A stretch of DNA of 64,000 bases from Calothrix sp. PCC 7507 (GCF_000316575.1 NC_019682.1:6820001-6884000); one strand, 5' to 3'; numbered from the stretch's first letter, positions 1 through 11,829 are shown. Translations and numbers: made by a program. Notes: generated from the letters alone by a model not told the origin.

Positions 1-822
1 TCCTGGTTCGATTGGCATTTCACCCCTAACCACAGCTCATCCGCCGATTTTTCAACATCGGTCGGTTCGGACCTCCACTTGGTGTTACCCAAGCTTCATC
101 CTGGCCATGGTTAGATCACCAGGGTTCGGGTCTATAAACACTGATTATCGCCCTTTTCAGACTCGGTTTCCCTTTGGCTCCGGCATTCTCGCCTTAACCT
201 ACCAGTGCCTATAAGTCGCCGGCTCATTCTTCAACAGGCACGCGGTCATCCGTTTAATCGGACTTCCACTGCTTGTAGGCTGACGGTTTCATGTTCTATT
301 TCACTCCCCTTCCGGGGTTCTTTTCACCTTTCCCTCGCGGTACTGGTTCACTATCGGTCACACAGTAGTATTTAGCCTTACGAGGTGGTCCTCGCTGATT
401 CACATGGGATTCCTCGTGCCCCATGCTACTCGGGATTCAGCTACTATCTATAAAGTTTTCGACTACAGGACTTTCACCTTCTCTGGTGCAGTATTTAGCT
501 GCTTCGTCTAACCGCTAGATTCGATCTCGCTGTCCCACAACCCCAATCGGTAAACCAATTGGTTTAGGCTCTTCCCCTTTCGCTCACCACTACTTAGGGA
601 ATCTCTATTTGATTTCTCTTCCTCCAGCTACTAAGATGTTTCAGTTCGCTGGGTTGGCTCTTTCCTGCCTATATATTCAGCAGGTAGTATTTAGGGTTGC
701 CCCATTCGGATATCTCCGGATCAATGTCTGCTTCCAACTCCCCGGAGCATTTCGTCGGTAACCACGTCCTTCTTCGCCTCTGTGTGCCTAGGTATCCACC
801 GTCAGCCCTTATTAGCTTGACC
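1..822 (-). rRNA. rrl: 23S ribosomal RNA, 5' portion (partial)
   Basis: Reverse complement of conserved 5' 23S rRNA (domain I and part of II). The 5' end lies near 822, where the minus strand begins GGTCAAGC and runs into the GGATACCTAGGCAC block. The gene runs off the left edge, so only about 0.8 kb is present. It is the third part of a 16S-Ile-Ala-23S operon. The functional centres copied in the island further right (helix 69, sarcin-ricin loop, GTPase centre) belong to 23S parts outside this window. Confidence 0.97.
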
Positions 823-1145
823 ACTCATTCTTTTGATTGACATCTGCAAACTTTTCTTGCTTGCTGGTACTTTTATACTCCGTGAATAAGTTTTTTTCTC
901 TCCACTTCGTACTCACTACTCAGCATTCAGATTCGTCTGCCTGCTTCTTTTTCGCGTTACTATGCAGTTTTCAAGGTTCTGGCTAGGTTTCTCCCAGCAG
1001 TCTGGCTTTGAGCCATGTTGCTGACTTTCTTCCCGATCTATTATCTTAGCACACTGTTATCGCCGCCACAAAACATGTTTTACATTCCTCGGTGGTTTAC
1101 TACCTAGAATGTGTTTAGCTTTTTTGGCTGTCACAATAAACCATG
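823..1145 (-). other. rRNA spacer between tRNA-Ala and 23S
   Basis: Internal transcribed spacer of the rRNA operon. No gene seen. It should hold the leader-side strand of the 23S processing stem and antitermination signals. Confidence 0.7.
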
Positions 1146-1218
1146 TGGAGGTTAGCGGACTCGAACCGCTGACATCCTGCTTGCAAAGCAGGCGCTCTAC
1201 CAACTGAGCTAAACCCCC
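1146..1218 (-). tRNA. tRNA-Ala (UGC)
   Basis: A 73-nt cloverleaf on the minus strand in the 16S-23S spacer. Acceptor begins GGGGGTT, D-arm TAGCTCAGTTGGTAGAGC, anticodon loop TTTGCAA with anticodon UGC, T-loop TTCGAGT. No encoded CCA. The Ile-Ala order is the usual arrangement in one class of cyanobacterial operons. Confidence 0.97.
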
Positions 1219-1304
1219 AGATCAAATTTTGGATTTTAGATTTGTGATTTTAGATTGGTTTTTCAATCCAAAATTTAAAATTTAAAATCTAAAATTCTTT
1301 CAGG
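1219..1304 (-). repeat. AT-rich spacer with heptamer-type repeats
   Basis: Space between the two spacer tRNAs is made of repeated AAAATCTAAA / TTTTAGATTT units that can fold back on themselves. The same unit recurs elsewhere in the window (about 6965-7030 and 10120-10145). Confidence 0.6.
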
Positions 1305-1378
<74 letters not shown>

Positions 1379-1499
1379 ATACGAACCCAATCATAGTTTG
1401 AAAGCCTCAACAAATATCTGCGACCGACCTAGGAATGACCAACTCAATATCTATTTAACTGTGTGTTTTTCGATATTTGAGTGGATTCGGTCTCCCTAA

Positions 1500-2987
<1,488 letters not shown>

Positions 2988-3160
2988 TTTGTGAACGTAA
3001 GTAGTTCTTTAGCTCTTTTGACTGATTTCAACCTCAGTCAGGTTATTTTCTTTACTGACGCAAGGTACTTGTTGTATACTGGCTTTCAAACTATAATATT
3101 TTCAAGGTTCGGTGTTCCTCGCAGCGTCGCTCTTTCGCGCTCCGCTTCAGGCACTTATTC

Positions 3161-3189
3161 AATATATCGAACCTCCATATTTCTGTCAA
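3161..3189 (-). promoter_or_regulatory. rRNA operon promoter
   Basis: On the minus strand TTGACA (3189-3184) is followed after exactly 17 nt by TATATT (3166-3161), a near-consensus sigma-70 promoter about 170 nt upstream of mature 16S. Confidence 0.75.
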
Positions 3190-3299
3190 CTGTTTTCGGA
3201 AAGTTTTTTCGGTAGTTTTGCGGTCGCTATTGAAAGCCTTGTGGAGTAAGCTTTTTAAGCTATAGTATTCCTGAAAGTTAGGAAGGAATTAACAAAGTT

Positions 3300-4166
3300 G
3301 TGAGCAAGTTAGGTGTTTTACCGCCTTGGCTAGTCTTAGAACCGCTTTTGCGTGGCTGGCTTGTTGAGGATATTGGTAGGGGCGATCGCACTACAAATAG
3401 CCTACTATCTGAAGATGCCAAGCCAGGAACAGCCAAGTGGATAGCTAAAGCTCCAGGGATAATTGCTGGCTTACCAGTTGCAGCTAGGGTGTTTCAGCTT
3501 TTGAATGAAAAAGTGAGCTTTGTGGCTGTTGCGGCTGAAGGTGCAAAATGCGAGCCAGGACAGGTGATAGCAGAAATTCACGGTTCTTTGGATGCGTTGC
3601 TGATGGGGGAACGGGTAGCGCTTAACTTGGCTATGCGGTTGAGTGGGATTGCGACGCTCACTAATATATATGTAGAGAAAATTGCTGATTTACCTGCTCG
3701 GTTGGTAGATACGCGTAAGACTACGCCAGGGCTGAGGCTGTTGGAAAAGTATGCAACTGCTTTGGGTGGGGCGATTAATCACCGGATGGGGTTGGATGAT
3801 GCGGTGATGATTAAGGATAATCATATTGCGGCGGCTGGGGGAATTGGAGAGGCTATTACCCGTATTCGTTCCCAGATTCCCTATCCTTTAACTATAGAAG
3901 TGGAGACGGAAAGTCTGGGGCAGGTGCAAGAAGCTTTACAGTATAAAGCGGACATTATTATGTTGGATAATATGCCCGTGGAGATGATGCGTCAGGCGGT
4001 GGAGTTGATTCGTCAGCAGGATAGCCGGGTGAAAATTGAGGCTTCGGGGAATGTGACGCTGGAAACTATTCGTGCTGTGGCTGAGACTGGCGTTGACTAT
4101 ATTTCTAGTAGTGCGCCAATTACTCAGTCGAAGTGGCTGGATTTGAGTATGAGGATTGTACTTTAA
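3300..4166 (+). CDS. nadC: nicotinate-nucleotide diphosphorylase (quinolinate phosphoribosyltransferase)
   Basis: Makes nicotinate mononucleotide from quinolinate and PRPP in de novo NAD synthesis. The 288-residue length is normal for the family. Visible family motifs: EDIGRGDRTT near the N-terminus, DTRKTTPGLR (PRPP/quinolinate-binding arginines), EKYATALGGAINHRMGL, MIKDNHI, the EVET strand and the IMLDNM motif. Start is GTG, 20-odd nt after an AGGAAGGA Shine-Dalgarno-like stretch, and I see no better in-frame ATG. It is divergent from the rRNA operon and probably monocistronic. The downstream spacer has a dispersed hairpin repeat. Confidence 0.96.
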   Translation: MSKLGVLPPWLVLEPLLRGWLVEDIGRGDRTTNSLLSEDAKPGTAKWIAKAPGIIAGLPVAARVFQLLNEKVSFVAVAAEGAKCEPGQVIAEIHGSLDALLMGERVALNLAMRLSGIATLTNIYVEKIADLPARLVDTRKTTPGLRLLEKYATALGGAINHRMGLDDAVMIKDNHIAAAGGIGEAITRIRSQIPYPLTIEVETESLGQVQEALQYKADIIMLDNMPVEMMRQAVELIRQQDSRVKIEASGNVTLETIRAVAETGVDYISSSAPITQSKWLDLSMRIVL

Positions 4167-4330
4167 AAATCACGGCGTTGCATAAATGTAGGATGGTTTA
4201 TCGGGCTATGCTCCGCGCTCGCTAAGAGGATGTCTAGGTCTAATTTCACACTAACCCTGGCGACTAGAAGTCGCGGCTACACAAGACTTTACCCACCTCC
4301 GTGGGTTTGAAATCCTTGATTACGAAATTT
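4167..4330. repeat. intergenic stretch with dispersed palindromic repeat
   Basis: About 4255-4315 holds the common Nostoc-type hairpin repeat (GGCGACTAGAAGTCGC followed by a CCCACCTCCGTGGG hairpin). Nothing coding seen. It marks the left border of the Ro60/Y-RNA island. Confidence 0.6.
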
Positions 4331-4375
4331 GTAGTATCCCCTTGACATTATTTGGAGTATATACTACATTTGTAG
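4331..4375 (+). promoter_or_regulatory. strong promoter with overlapping operator, head of the Y-RNA island
   Basis: TTGACA (4342-4347) and TACATT (4365-4370) are separated by 17 nt. Two inverted repeats overlap the promoter: GTAGTAT (4331-4337) with ATACTAC (4361-4367), and CTACA-TT-TGTAG (4364-4375). The second has the TACA-N2-TGTA form used by BlaI/MecI-type repressors. The arrangement suggests that a dimeric regulator shuts off an inducible transcript reading into the island. The regulator is not in this window. Confidence 0.55.
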
Positions 4376-4376
4376 C

Positions 4377-4427
4377 ATGAAGAAAGACGACAACAAAAGG
4401 CAAAACGAAAAACCCCTTGAAACCTAA
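4377..4427 (+). other. possible 16-codon leader ORF
   Basis: ATG immediately after the predicted -10 region, encoding a very basic 16-residue peptide. There is no room for a Shine-Dalgarno site, so translation would have to be leaderless. May be chance. Confidence 0.2.
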
Positions 4428-4450
4428 ACAATTGCATAGATGCTGCTTTT

Positions 4451-4553
4451 GGGGCCGCGATTGGTGTTCGACTGCGACGATGCCAACAAACGGACGGTTC
4501 CAGGATTCGGGTACCCTACGGGAAGGCAAAGCCTACAATTCCCGACGGCTCCA
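4451..4553 (+). ncRNA. tRNA/tmRNA-like element with a repeat inserted in its T-loop
   Basis: GGGGCCG (4451-4457) pairs with CGGCTCC (4546-4552, one wobble), and directly before the 3' acceptor strand is a T-stem TCGGG (4507-4511) with CCCGA (4541-4545). A single A follows as discriminator. After the acceptor, TTGGTGTTCGAC (4461-4472) resembles the D-region signature of tmRNA. No anticodon arm is seen. The T-loop contains a short dispersed repeat (about 4512-4536). The Y-type outer helix of the other island RNAs is absent. It could be a tmRNA-domain mimic or a decayed RNA gene. Confidence 0.4.
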
Positions 4554-4629
4554 CTCTTTCTTGACTGCGGTTGAAGTTGTGTAAACATTTCCGAGCGCAA
4601 GATAAGAGTATCGCAATTATGCTTTCTTT

Positions 4630-4838
<209 letters not shown>

Positions 4839-4859
4839 TTAATATCAATTCGTAATTAA

Positions 4860-5075
<216 letters not shown>

Positions 5076-5086
5076 AGTATTTAGTC

Positions 5087-5270
5087 TTCCGTGCCCCGAC
5101 AGAAGAAGCATACATACACATTCATAACGGCCCTAAGGTAGTAAAGTTCGAGCGATCGAATAAGCGAAGCATGATTTCTAAATCTCTCGCAGATTTAGCG
5201 TGCGTGCCCACTGCCAATATTTGGTAAGAGCGGCCGTAAGCTGTAAAAAGCTTTTTGAACTTGCACGGAA
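5087..5270 (+). ncRNA. Y-RNA-like element B, circularly permuted 23S helix-69 module
   Basis: Outer helix TTCCGTGC (5087-5094) pairs perfectly with GCACGGAA (5263-5270). The conserved TGCCCCGACAG, AAGC/GCTT inner helix, TACATA and GAACTTGCA are present. Between them lies a rearranged copy of 23S rRNA. CATAACGGCCCTAAGGTAG (5123-5141) matches the 3' side of helix 69 and the start of helix 70, and GGTAAGAGCGGCCGTAA (5223-5239) matches the helix 68 end and 5' side of helix 69. GGCCGT (5232-5237) and ACGGCC (5127-5132) rebuild the helix 69 stem, with the Y stem attached through the helix 69 loop. The rest is capped by hairpins, one with a GCGA tetraloop (5146-5159) and one at about 5178-5199. Confidence 0.7.
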
Positions 5271-5283
5271 TGATTTAAGACTT

Positions 5284-5442
5284 AATTCCGCGCCCTTGTA
5301 AAGCCTACACACACTCCGGAAACGGAATGCAGGTACCCTGCGGGAACGCTACGCGAACAAATCCTGTGGCTCCCTTTGATGGGAGCGTAGCCAAATTGGT
5401 ATAGGCAATTGTGACAACTGCTTTGCTAACTTGTGCGGAATT
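5284..5442 (+). ncRNA. Y-RNA-like element D, permuted tRNA module
   Basis: Outer helix AATTCCGCGC (5284-5293) pairs with GTGCGGAATT (5433-5442) and inner helix AAAGC (5300-5304) with GCTTT (5420-5424); the 3' strand has AACTTG. The interior reads as a tRNA in swapped order. First comes a 3' half: variable hairpin TCCG-GAAA-CGGA, T-stem GCAGG/CCTGT, acceptor GGCTCCC. Then a six-base loop TTTGAT (5375-5380), and then the 5' half: acceptor GGGAGCG, TA, D-arm GCC...GGC. TTGTG/CACA-type pairing near 5410 and 5311 would make an anticodon stem whose loop opens into the Y helix. A dispersed repeat (about 5334-5358) is inserted in the T-loop. Confidence 0.6.
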
Positions 5443-5505
5443 TCAATTATTTCAATTGTATTTATCTATTATCTTAACTCAATCACATATATGGAGGTGA
5501 ATTCA

Positions 5506-6313
<808 letters not shown>

Positions 6314-6318
6314 AATTT

Positions 6319-6446
<128 letters not shown>

Positions 6447-6478
6447 TCTTATTTCATTTCAATATGGAGGTGAGAACG

Positions 6479-6840
<362 letters not shown>

Positions 6841-6857
6841 TTTACTTGGCAGTTGTT

Positions 6858-6929
6858 GCCGCGCCCCGATCGCAGAAGCTTACATAACTCTGCATAAGTT
6901 AGACAAAATGCTTCTACAACTTGCGCGGT
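6858..6929 (+). ncRNA. Y-RNA-like element F, minimal anticodon-stem-loop module
   Basis: The smallest island RNA. Outer helix GCCGCGC/GCGCGGT, conserved CGCCCCGA, inner helix AGAAGC/GCTTCT, then TTACATA and 3' CAACTTGCGC. The insert is just one hairpin TAACT-CTGCATA-AGTTA (6885-6901): five base pairs and a seven-base loop with T33, i.e. an anticodon stem-loop reading GCA (Cys). Confidence 0.62.
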
Positions 6930-7020
6930 GACTTTATCGCCCCGCGTGCAACATCTGCCTCCTGCAATTTTAGATTTTAGATTTTGGATTTTCGATTGCA
7001 ATCCAAAATCGTAAATCTAA

Positions 7021-8481
<1,461 letters not shown>

Positions 8482-8562
8482 GTTCTAAAATACAACGGTG
8501 TGTTATGCCGAAGGCTAATGCACCATATTTATCTCATTAATCTAGTTCAGAGACTCATTAAT

Positions 8563-8675
8563 CTAGTAGTCTGTCAGGGTTGAAATGAGGGACTGTAGTG
8601 TGAGCGTCTCGCTCACGCGGGCTTTTCGGCCCGCACTACCAAAAACCCCTCAAAACAAAATTGACAAACCACTAG
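8563..8675 (+). mobile_element. MITE-like 113-bp element, copy 1
   Basis: Bounded by CTAGTAGTCTGTCA and TTGACAAACCACTAG, imperfect terminal inverted repeats, with an internal GC-rich hairpin (GGGCTTTTCGGCCCGC). A copy of the same length lies inverted at 48188-48300. The 18-20 bp on either side are direct repeats (CTAGTTCAGAGACTCATTAA at 8542 and 8672), so insertion duplicated or recombined flanking sequence. No coding capacity; it probably depends on a transposase elsewhere. Confidence 0.75.
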
Positions 8676-8793
8676 TTCAGAGACTCATTAACGAGAATTA
8701 TTCGTAAATAAATTCCTCTTTCCTGTGTTTCCTCTGCGTTCTCTGTGGTTATAGCAGTCAACTTAATGCGAAATCGGTAGTAAAACTTAGTAT

Positions 8794-9009
8794 AAATTCT
8801 GCGTGCCCCAACTTTTGGAGCCTACATACTAGTACGAGAGGAAAGGTAACACTGTCAAATACAGTGGGCGTGTGTGAACGGGGAGTGCGAAGAACCTGGG
8901 AGGTAGGCTTAAAAGTAGCCATCCTTGAAAGAGTGTTTAACAACTCACCAGCGGAGTCCCTCTAGTAACTGAGAACACGTAATGCTCCACCAACTTGCAC
9001 GCAGAATTT
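8794..9009 (+). ncRNA. Y-RNA-like element E, sarcin-ricin loop plus GTPase-centre mimic
   Basis: Outer helix of 13 perfect pairs (8794-8806 with 8997-9009), conserved GTGCCCCAAC, inner helix TGGAGC/GCTCCA (8816-8821, 8984-8989), CTACATA and CAACTTGCAC. CTAGTACGAGAGGA (8829-8842) equals the 23S sarcin-ricin loop; GAGA is at 8836-8839. 8896-8951 aligns end to end with the 23S GTPase-associated centre (helices 42-44). It is closed by CTGG/CCAG and keeps GGCTTAAAAGTAGCC with the A1067 equivalent at 8911, plus the GTTTAACAACTC loop with the A1095 region at 8938-8940. A small hairpin CACTGT-CAAAT-ACAGTG lies between the two. These are the two rRNA sites that contact translational GTPases. Confidence 0.75.
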
Positions 9010-9124
9010 TATTAATTCGTAATTCGTAATTCGTAATTAAGAAAGTCAGATTTTATAGGGTTGCATTGGTAGCCTTCTTTTTGAAAATTGGTATTAAACC
9101 ACATCTATTTTGAGAACCATAGTT

Positions 9125-9190
9125 TTCCAAAGTAGTGGGAGCATCTTGCTCCCGAATGGTAGTAGCGGGCAAGATGCCCGCACTACTCCA
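9125..9190. repeat. palindromic dispersed repeat
   Basis: GGGAGCATCTTGCTCCC followed by GCGGGCAAGATGCCCGC, two adjacent hairpins. A related piece lies at about 10970-10995. Confidence 0.6.
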
Positions 9191-9216
9191 GGTTTCAAAA
9201 TCGACAAGGTTTAGTT

Positions 9217-10047
9217 ATGACTAACATATTTAAGCTAATCAACCAAATTGCGATCGCACAAGCACAATTGTCTACAACCCAATTCCTAGCACCCTGTGTC
9301 AAAGGTGGACGAGTTCGCACACGGGTAGCCGGGATGATCTACACCTTTAGTCCAAAGCCTAGTAAATTTCAAGGTTGGGGCATCTTTCAGGCTGTGGATG
9401 AAAAAACAGCAACGGTTGTAGAAGAAGCAGACTTACCCCAAATTGCAGAATACCTGCAACATTTTTCCCAAATACGACTGCGGTTAGCACATCAACTGCA
9501 AAAACAAACTTGGTTAGCATACCCCATAAATGAAGTAGATATGCGTCAACGGTTGAAGGTAGTTAAGCCGATCGCCATCCACTTAGTAACCGAGGGTGTC
9601 GCCTTTGAGCAAATCATTGCCCGATGGAATGGACAGTCTTGCTGGTTTGAGGAAGTCGATCGCCGTACCGATCCGGCAATTTCTGAAACTCTGCAATCTG
9701 CCGTCAAGCAACTCATTCCTGCTGAAGAATTACAGTTTAAGGGCATTACTCCAGAAATCCGCACAGTGTATGAATTAGCAACTCGGCGGATTGAGGGATT
9801 TACTCAACTCCAACAAGATGAAAAGCGATTGAGAAAGGCATTGCAAATGGGTGGCGCTGAATTAAATCAATTCCACGATCGCAGCGATTATTGGACAGTC
9901 GATTGGACAACTGCTGATGGGGTTCGCCATAGTAGTGCGATCGCTAAAACTGATTTGACTGTTGTCAGTTCTGGCATTTGTCTGAGTGGACGCGATCGCG
10001 ATTTTGACTTGCAATCCTTAGTAGGTGTCATGGAACAACAAGAGTAG
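9217..10047 (+). CDS. uncharacterised 276-residue protein of the Ro60/Y-RNA island
   Basis: No family recognised. The N-terminal third is basic and hydrophobic with GRVRTRVAGMIYTFSPKP and FQGWGIFQ, resembling a small beta barrel. The middle has SCWFEEVDRRTDP and LAYPIN. The C-terminal part from about 195 has a charged helical region (QLQQDEKRLRKALQMGGAEL) and a beta section (YWTVDWTTADG). Residues 155-200 may form helices. No signal peptide or membrane segment. It is followed 100 nt later by the E1-like gene in the same direction, so the two likely form one unit. In other ubiquitin-like cassettes an E2-like or JAB partner accompanies E1, but I see no diagnostic cysteine or metal motif here. 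No strong Shine-Dalgarno. Confidence 0.75.
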   Translation: MTNIFKLINQIAIAQAQLSTTQFLAPCVKGGRVRTRVAGMIYTFSPKPSKFQGWGIFQAVDEKTATVVEEADLPQIAEYLQHFSQIRLRLAHQLQKQTWLAYPINEVDMRQRLKVVKPIAIHLVTEGVAFEQIIARWNGQSCWFEEVDRRTDPAISETLQSAVKQLIPAEELQFKGITPEIRTVYELATRRIEGFTQLQQDEKRLRKALQMGGAELNQFHDRSDYWTVDWTTADGVRHSSAIAKTDLTVVSSGICLSGRDRDFDLQSLVGVMEQQE

Positions 10048-10149
10048 TGATATTAGAGAATTCAGAATTCAGAAGTCAGAATTGAGGAGTAAAACAGATT
10101 TAATACCGAGTACACAATCTAAAATCTAAAATCTAAAATCCAAAATCGA

Positions 10150-10788
10150 ATGAGTATCTTTTTTCACGAACAGCTTTACCGCACTAATGCTGTGATGACA
10201 AAGTTGAAAAACTATCCTGTAACAATTTGTGGCGCTGGAGCATTAGGCGCTAATATTGCGGAAAACTTAGCTCGGTCTGGTTTTGATAAACTGACAGTGA
10301 TAGATCGCGATCGCATTGAGGAGCGCAATCTTTCAACTCAGCCTTACTACCGTTCCGATGTGGGAGCGTTCAAGGCGAAAATTTTGGCGAACAATTTATA
10401 TCGAGCAATTGGTACTAAAGTTGATGCTAAAACAAAGGAGTTGACATCAGCAAATACAAATCAATTACTCCAAGACAGCCAGCTAATTGTTGATGTCTTT
10501 GACAATAGCTTGGCACGTCAAACAGTGAAAGATTATGCTGATCAAAAAAGCATTCCTTGTCTTCATGTGGGGCTAGCAGCCGATTATGCAGAAGTGATTT
10601 GGAATGACGTTTATCGCGTTCCTTCCGAGGTTAATGATGATGTCTGTGATTATCCATTGACACGGAACCTAGTGATGTTAACCGTTGCTGTGGCGTGTGA
10701 AGCGATCATTTCATTCATTGCTACAGCACAACAGCGTAATTTCAGTATCACCCAGAAGGATCTGACTGTTCAATCTCTGTTTTTGTAG
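10150..10788 (+). CDS. E1-like / ThiF-family adenylyltransferase
   Basis: A 212-residue single adenylation domain. Signature residues: nucleotide loop GAGALGAN (about 28-35), DRDRIEERNLSTQ (conserved Asp, Arg and Asn-Gln contacts to ATP), DVGAFKAK (catalytic Lys) and VDVFDNSLAR (Mg/ATP Asp-Asn). ThiF/MoeB/E1 enzymes activate the C-terminal Gly of a beta-grasp partner by adenylation. The CxxC zinc pairs of MoeB/ThiF are missing; one Cys in DDVCDYP near residue 175 could be the thioester site. Its likely partner in the island is the 66-residue protein ending in Gly (4875-5075). An E1-like gene with a TROVE gene is unusual. Confidence 0.87.
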   Translation: MSIFFHEQLYRTNAVMTKLKNYPVTICGAGALGANIAENLARSGFDKLTVIDRDRIEERNLSTQPYYRSDVGAFKAKILANNLYRAIGTKVDAKTKELTSANTNQLLQDSQLIVDVFDNSLARQTVKDYADQKSIPCLHVGLAADYAEVIWNDVYRVPSEVNDDVCDYPLTRNLVMLTVAVACEAIISFIATAQQRNFSITQKDLTVQSLFL

Positions 10789-11132
10789 ATTGCGTAAGTA
10801 GAACATCGTCATTTATCCTTTGTCATTAGACCTCTTGCATAAATATTTTTTTATCTCACGCAGAGGCGCAGAGGCGCAGAGAAAGAGCGCGAAAATTACG
10901 ACTTTTGCAAGAAGTCTATTAGTCATTTGTAAGGGTTTTAAGCTGTCGCGCTTTTAAGTTGCACCCTCGACGCGGGCAGGATGCCCGCACTACAATAATT
11001 TAAATAAATCACGATGTGCAAATTACAAGATTATCAGCTTAGTAAAGTATTTACAATTGAAGACACTGACTAAAAAGCTGATTTTGGTCAAGCTATGATA
11101 TGAAATAAGAAGAGTGCGGAAAAAGCGATCGC
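10789..11132. repeat. repeat-rich spacer, right border of island
   Basis: Contains the AGAGGCGCAGAGGCGCAGAG repeat (about 10862-10880) and a GCGGGCAGGATGCCCGC hairpin (about 10975). No gene seen. Confidence 0.5.
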
Positions 11133-11684
11133 ATGACCATCACCCGAACAAAATGGACAATAGACGAATACCACCAGATGATTGCGGCGGGTATTTTGGA
11201 TAATAAGCGTGTGGAGTTACTGAAGGGAGAAATTATCGAGATGTCACCGGAAGGGGAACCCCACGCATATTTTAGTAGTGAAGCAGGGGAATATTTAATT
11301 AGGTTGCTGGGCGAGCGCGCAATGATTCGTTTAGATAAGCCAATTACCCTACCTAATCACTCTGAGCCTGAGCCTGACATAGCTATTGTGCAACGATTGG
11401 GGCGTGAATATCTAGAGCATCACCCAAATCCCAACAATATTTTTTGGCTGATTGAGTATTCAAACTCTAGCTTAGACAAGGATTTAGAGATAAAAAGTAA
11501 AGTTTATGCTGAAGTTAACATTCCTGAATACTGGGTGGTTAACTTAAAAAAAAGGCAGTTGGTAGTATTTCGAGATCCCCAAGATGGGGAGTATACAACA
11601 AAATATACACTGACCGTTGGGACTATTTACCCAGTGGCGTTTCCAGATGTAGCTGTATTAGTAAATTCAATAGTCAGTAATTAG
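11133..11684 (+). CDS. Uma2 family (DUF820) restriction-endonuclease-like protein
   Basis: A 183-residue member of the large cyanobacterial Uma2 family with a PD-(D/E)XK fold. Seen: WTIDEYHQMIAAGIL, RVELLKGEIIEMSPEG, the EPEPDIAIV metal-site strand and the IEYSNSSLDKDLEIKSKVYAE block with E...K. It ends YWVVNLKKRQL. Role unknown; such genes are numerous in Nostoc and often thought to be selfish or regulatory. The start ATG follows a HIP1 site. Stands alone on plus. Confidence 0.88.
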   Translation: MTITRTKWTIDEYHQMIAAGILDNKRVELLKGEIIEMSPEGEPHAYFSSEAGEYLIRLLGERAMIRLDKPITLPNHSEPEPDIAIVQRLGREYLEHHPNPNNIFWLIEYSNSSLDKDLEIKSKVYAEVNIPEYWVVNLKKRQLVVFRDPQDGEYTTKYTLTVGTIYPVAFPDVAVLVNSIVSN

Positions 11685-11829
11685 AGAAGCAAAAAAGCAA
11701 TCAAGGGCGATGTCTGACGACAATCCGTCCCGCGTCACAGCAAATTTATTCGTCAATTATTTCTTGACAGACGACTAGATCATGATCTTACATTCGGGAA
11801 ATCACTAGTAACTTGCAACACATAATTTC

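Noticed and set aside
4320-4529. 69-codon minus-strand frame
   Set aside because: Antisense to the promoter and tRNA/tmRNA-like element; composition follows the repeats.
5087-5270. I-CeuI-like homing endonuclease site or rRNA intron remnant
   Set aside because: The match is explained by helix 69/70 similarity; the two halves are permuted and precisely framed by the Y helix, with no intron or endonuclease.
8758-8943. 61-codon minus-strand frame
   Set aside because: Antisense to element E; no family or ribosome site.
8794-9009. Random rRNA pseudogene or assembly chimera
   Set aside because: Two distant 23S motifs lie inside a 13-pair helix shared in type with five other elements; a chimera would not do this.
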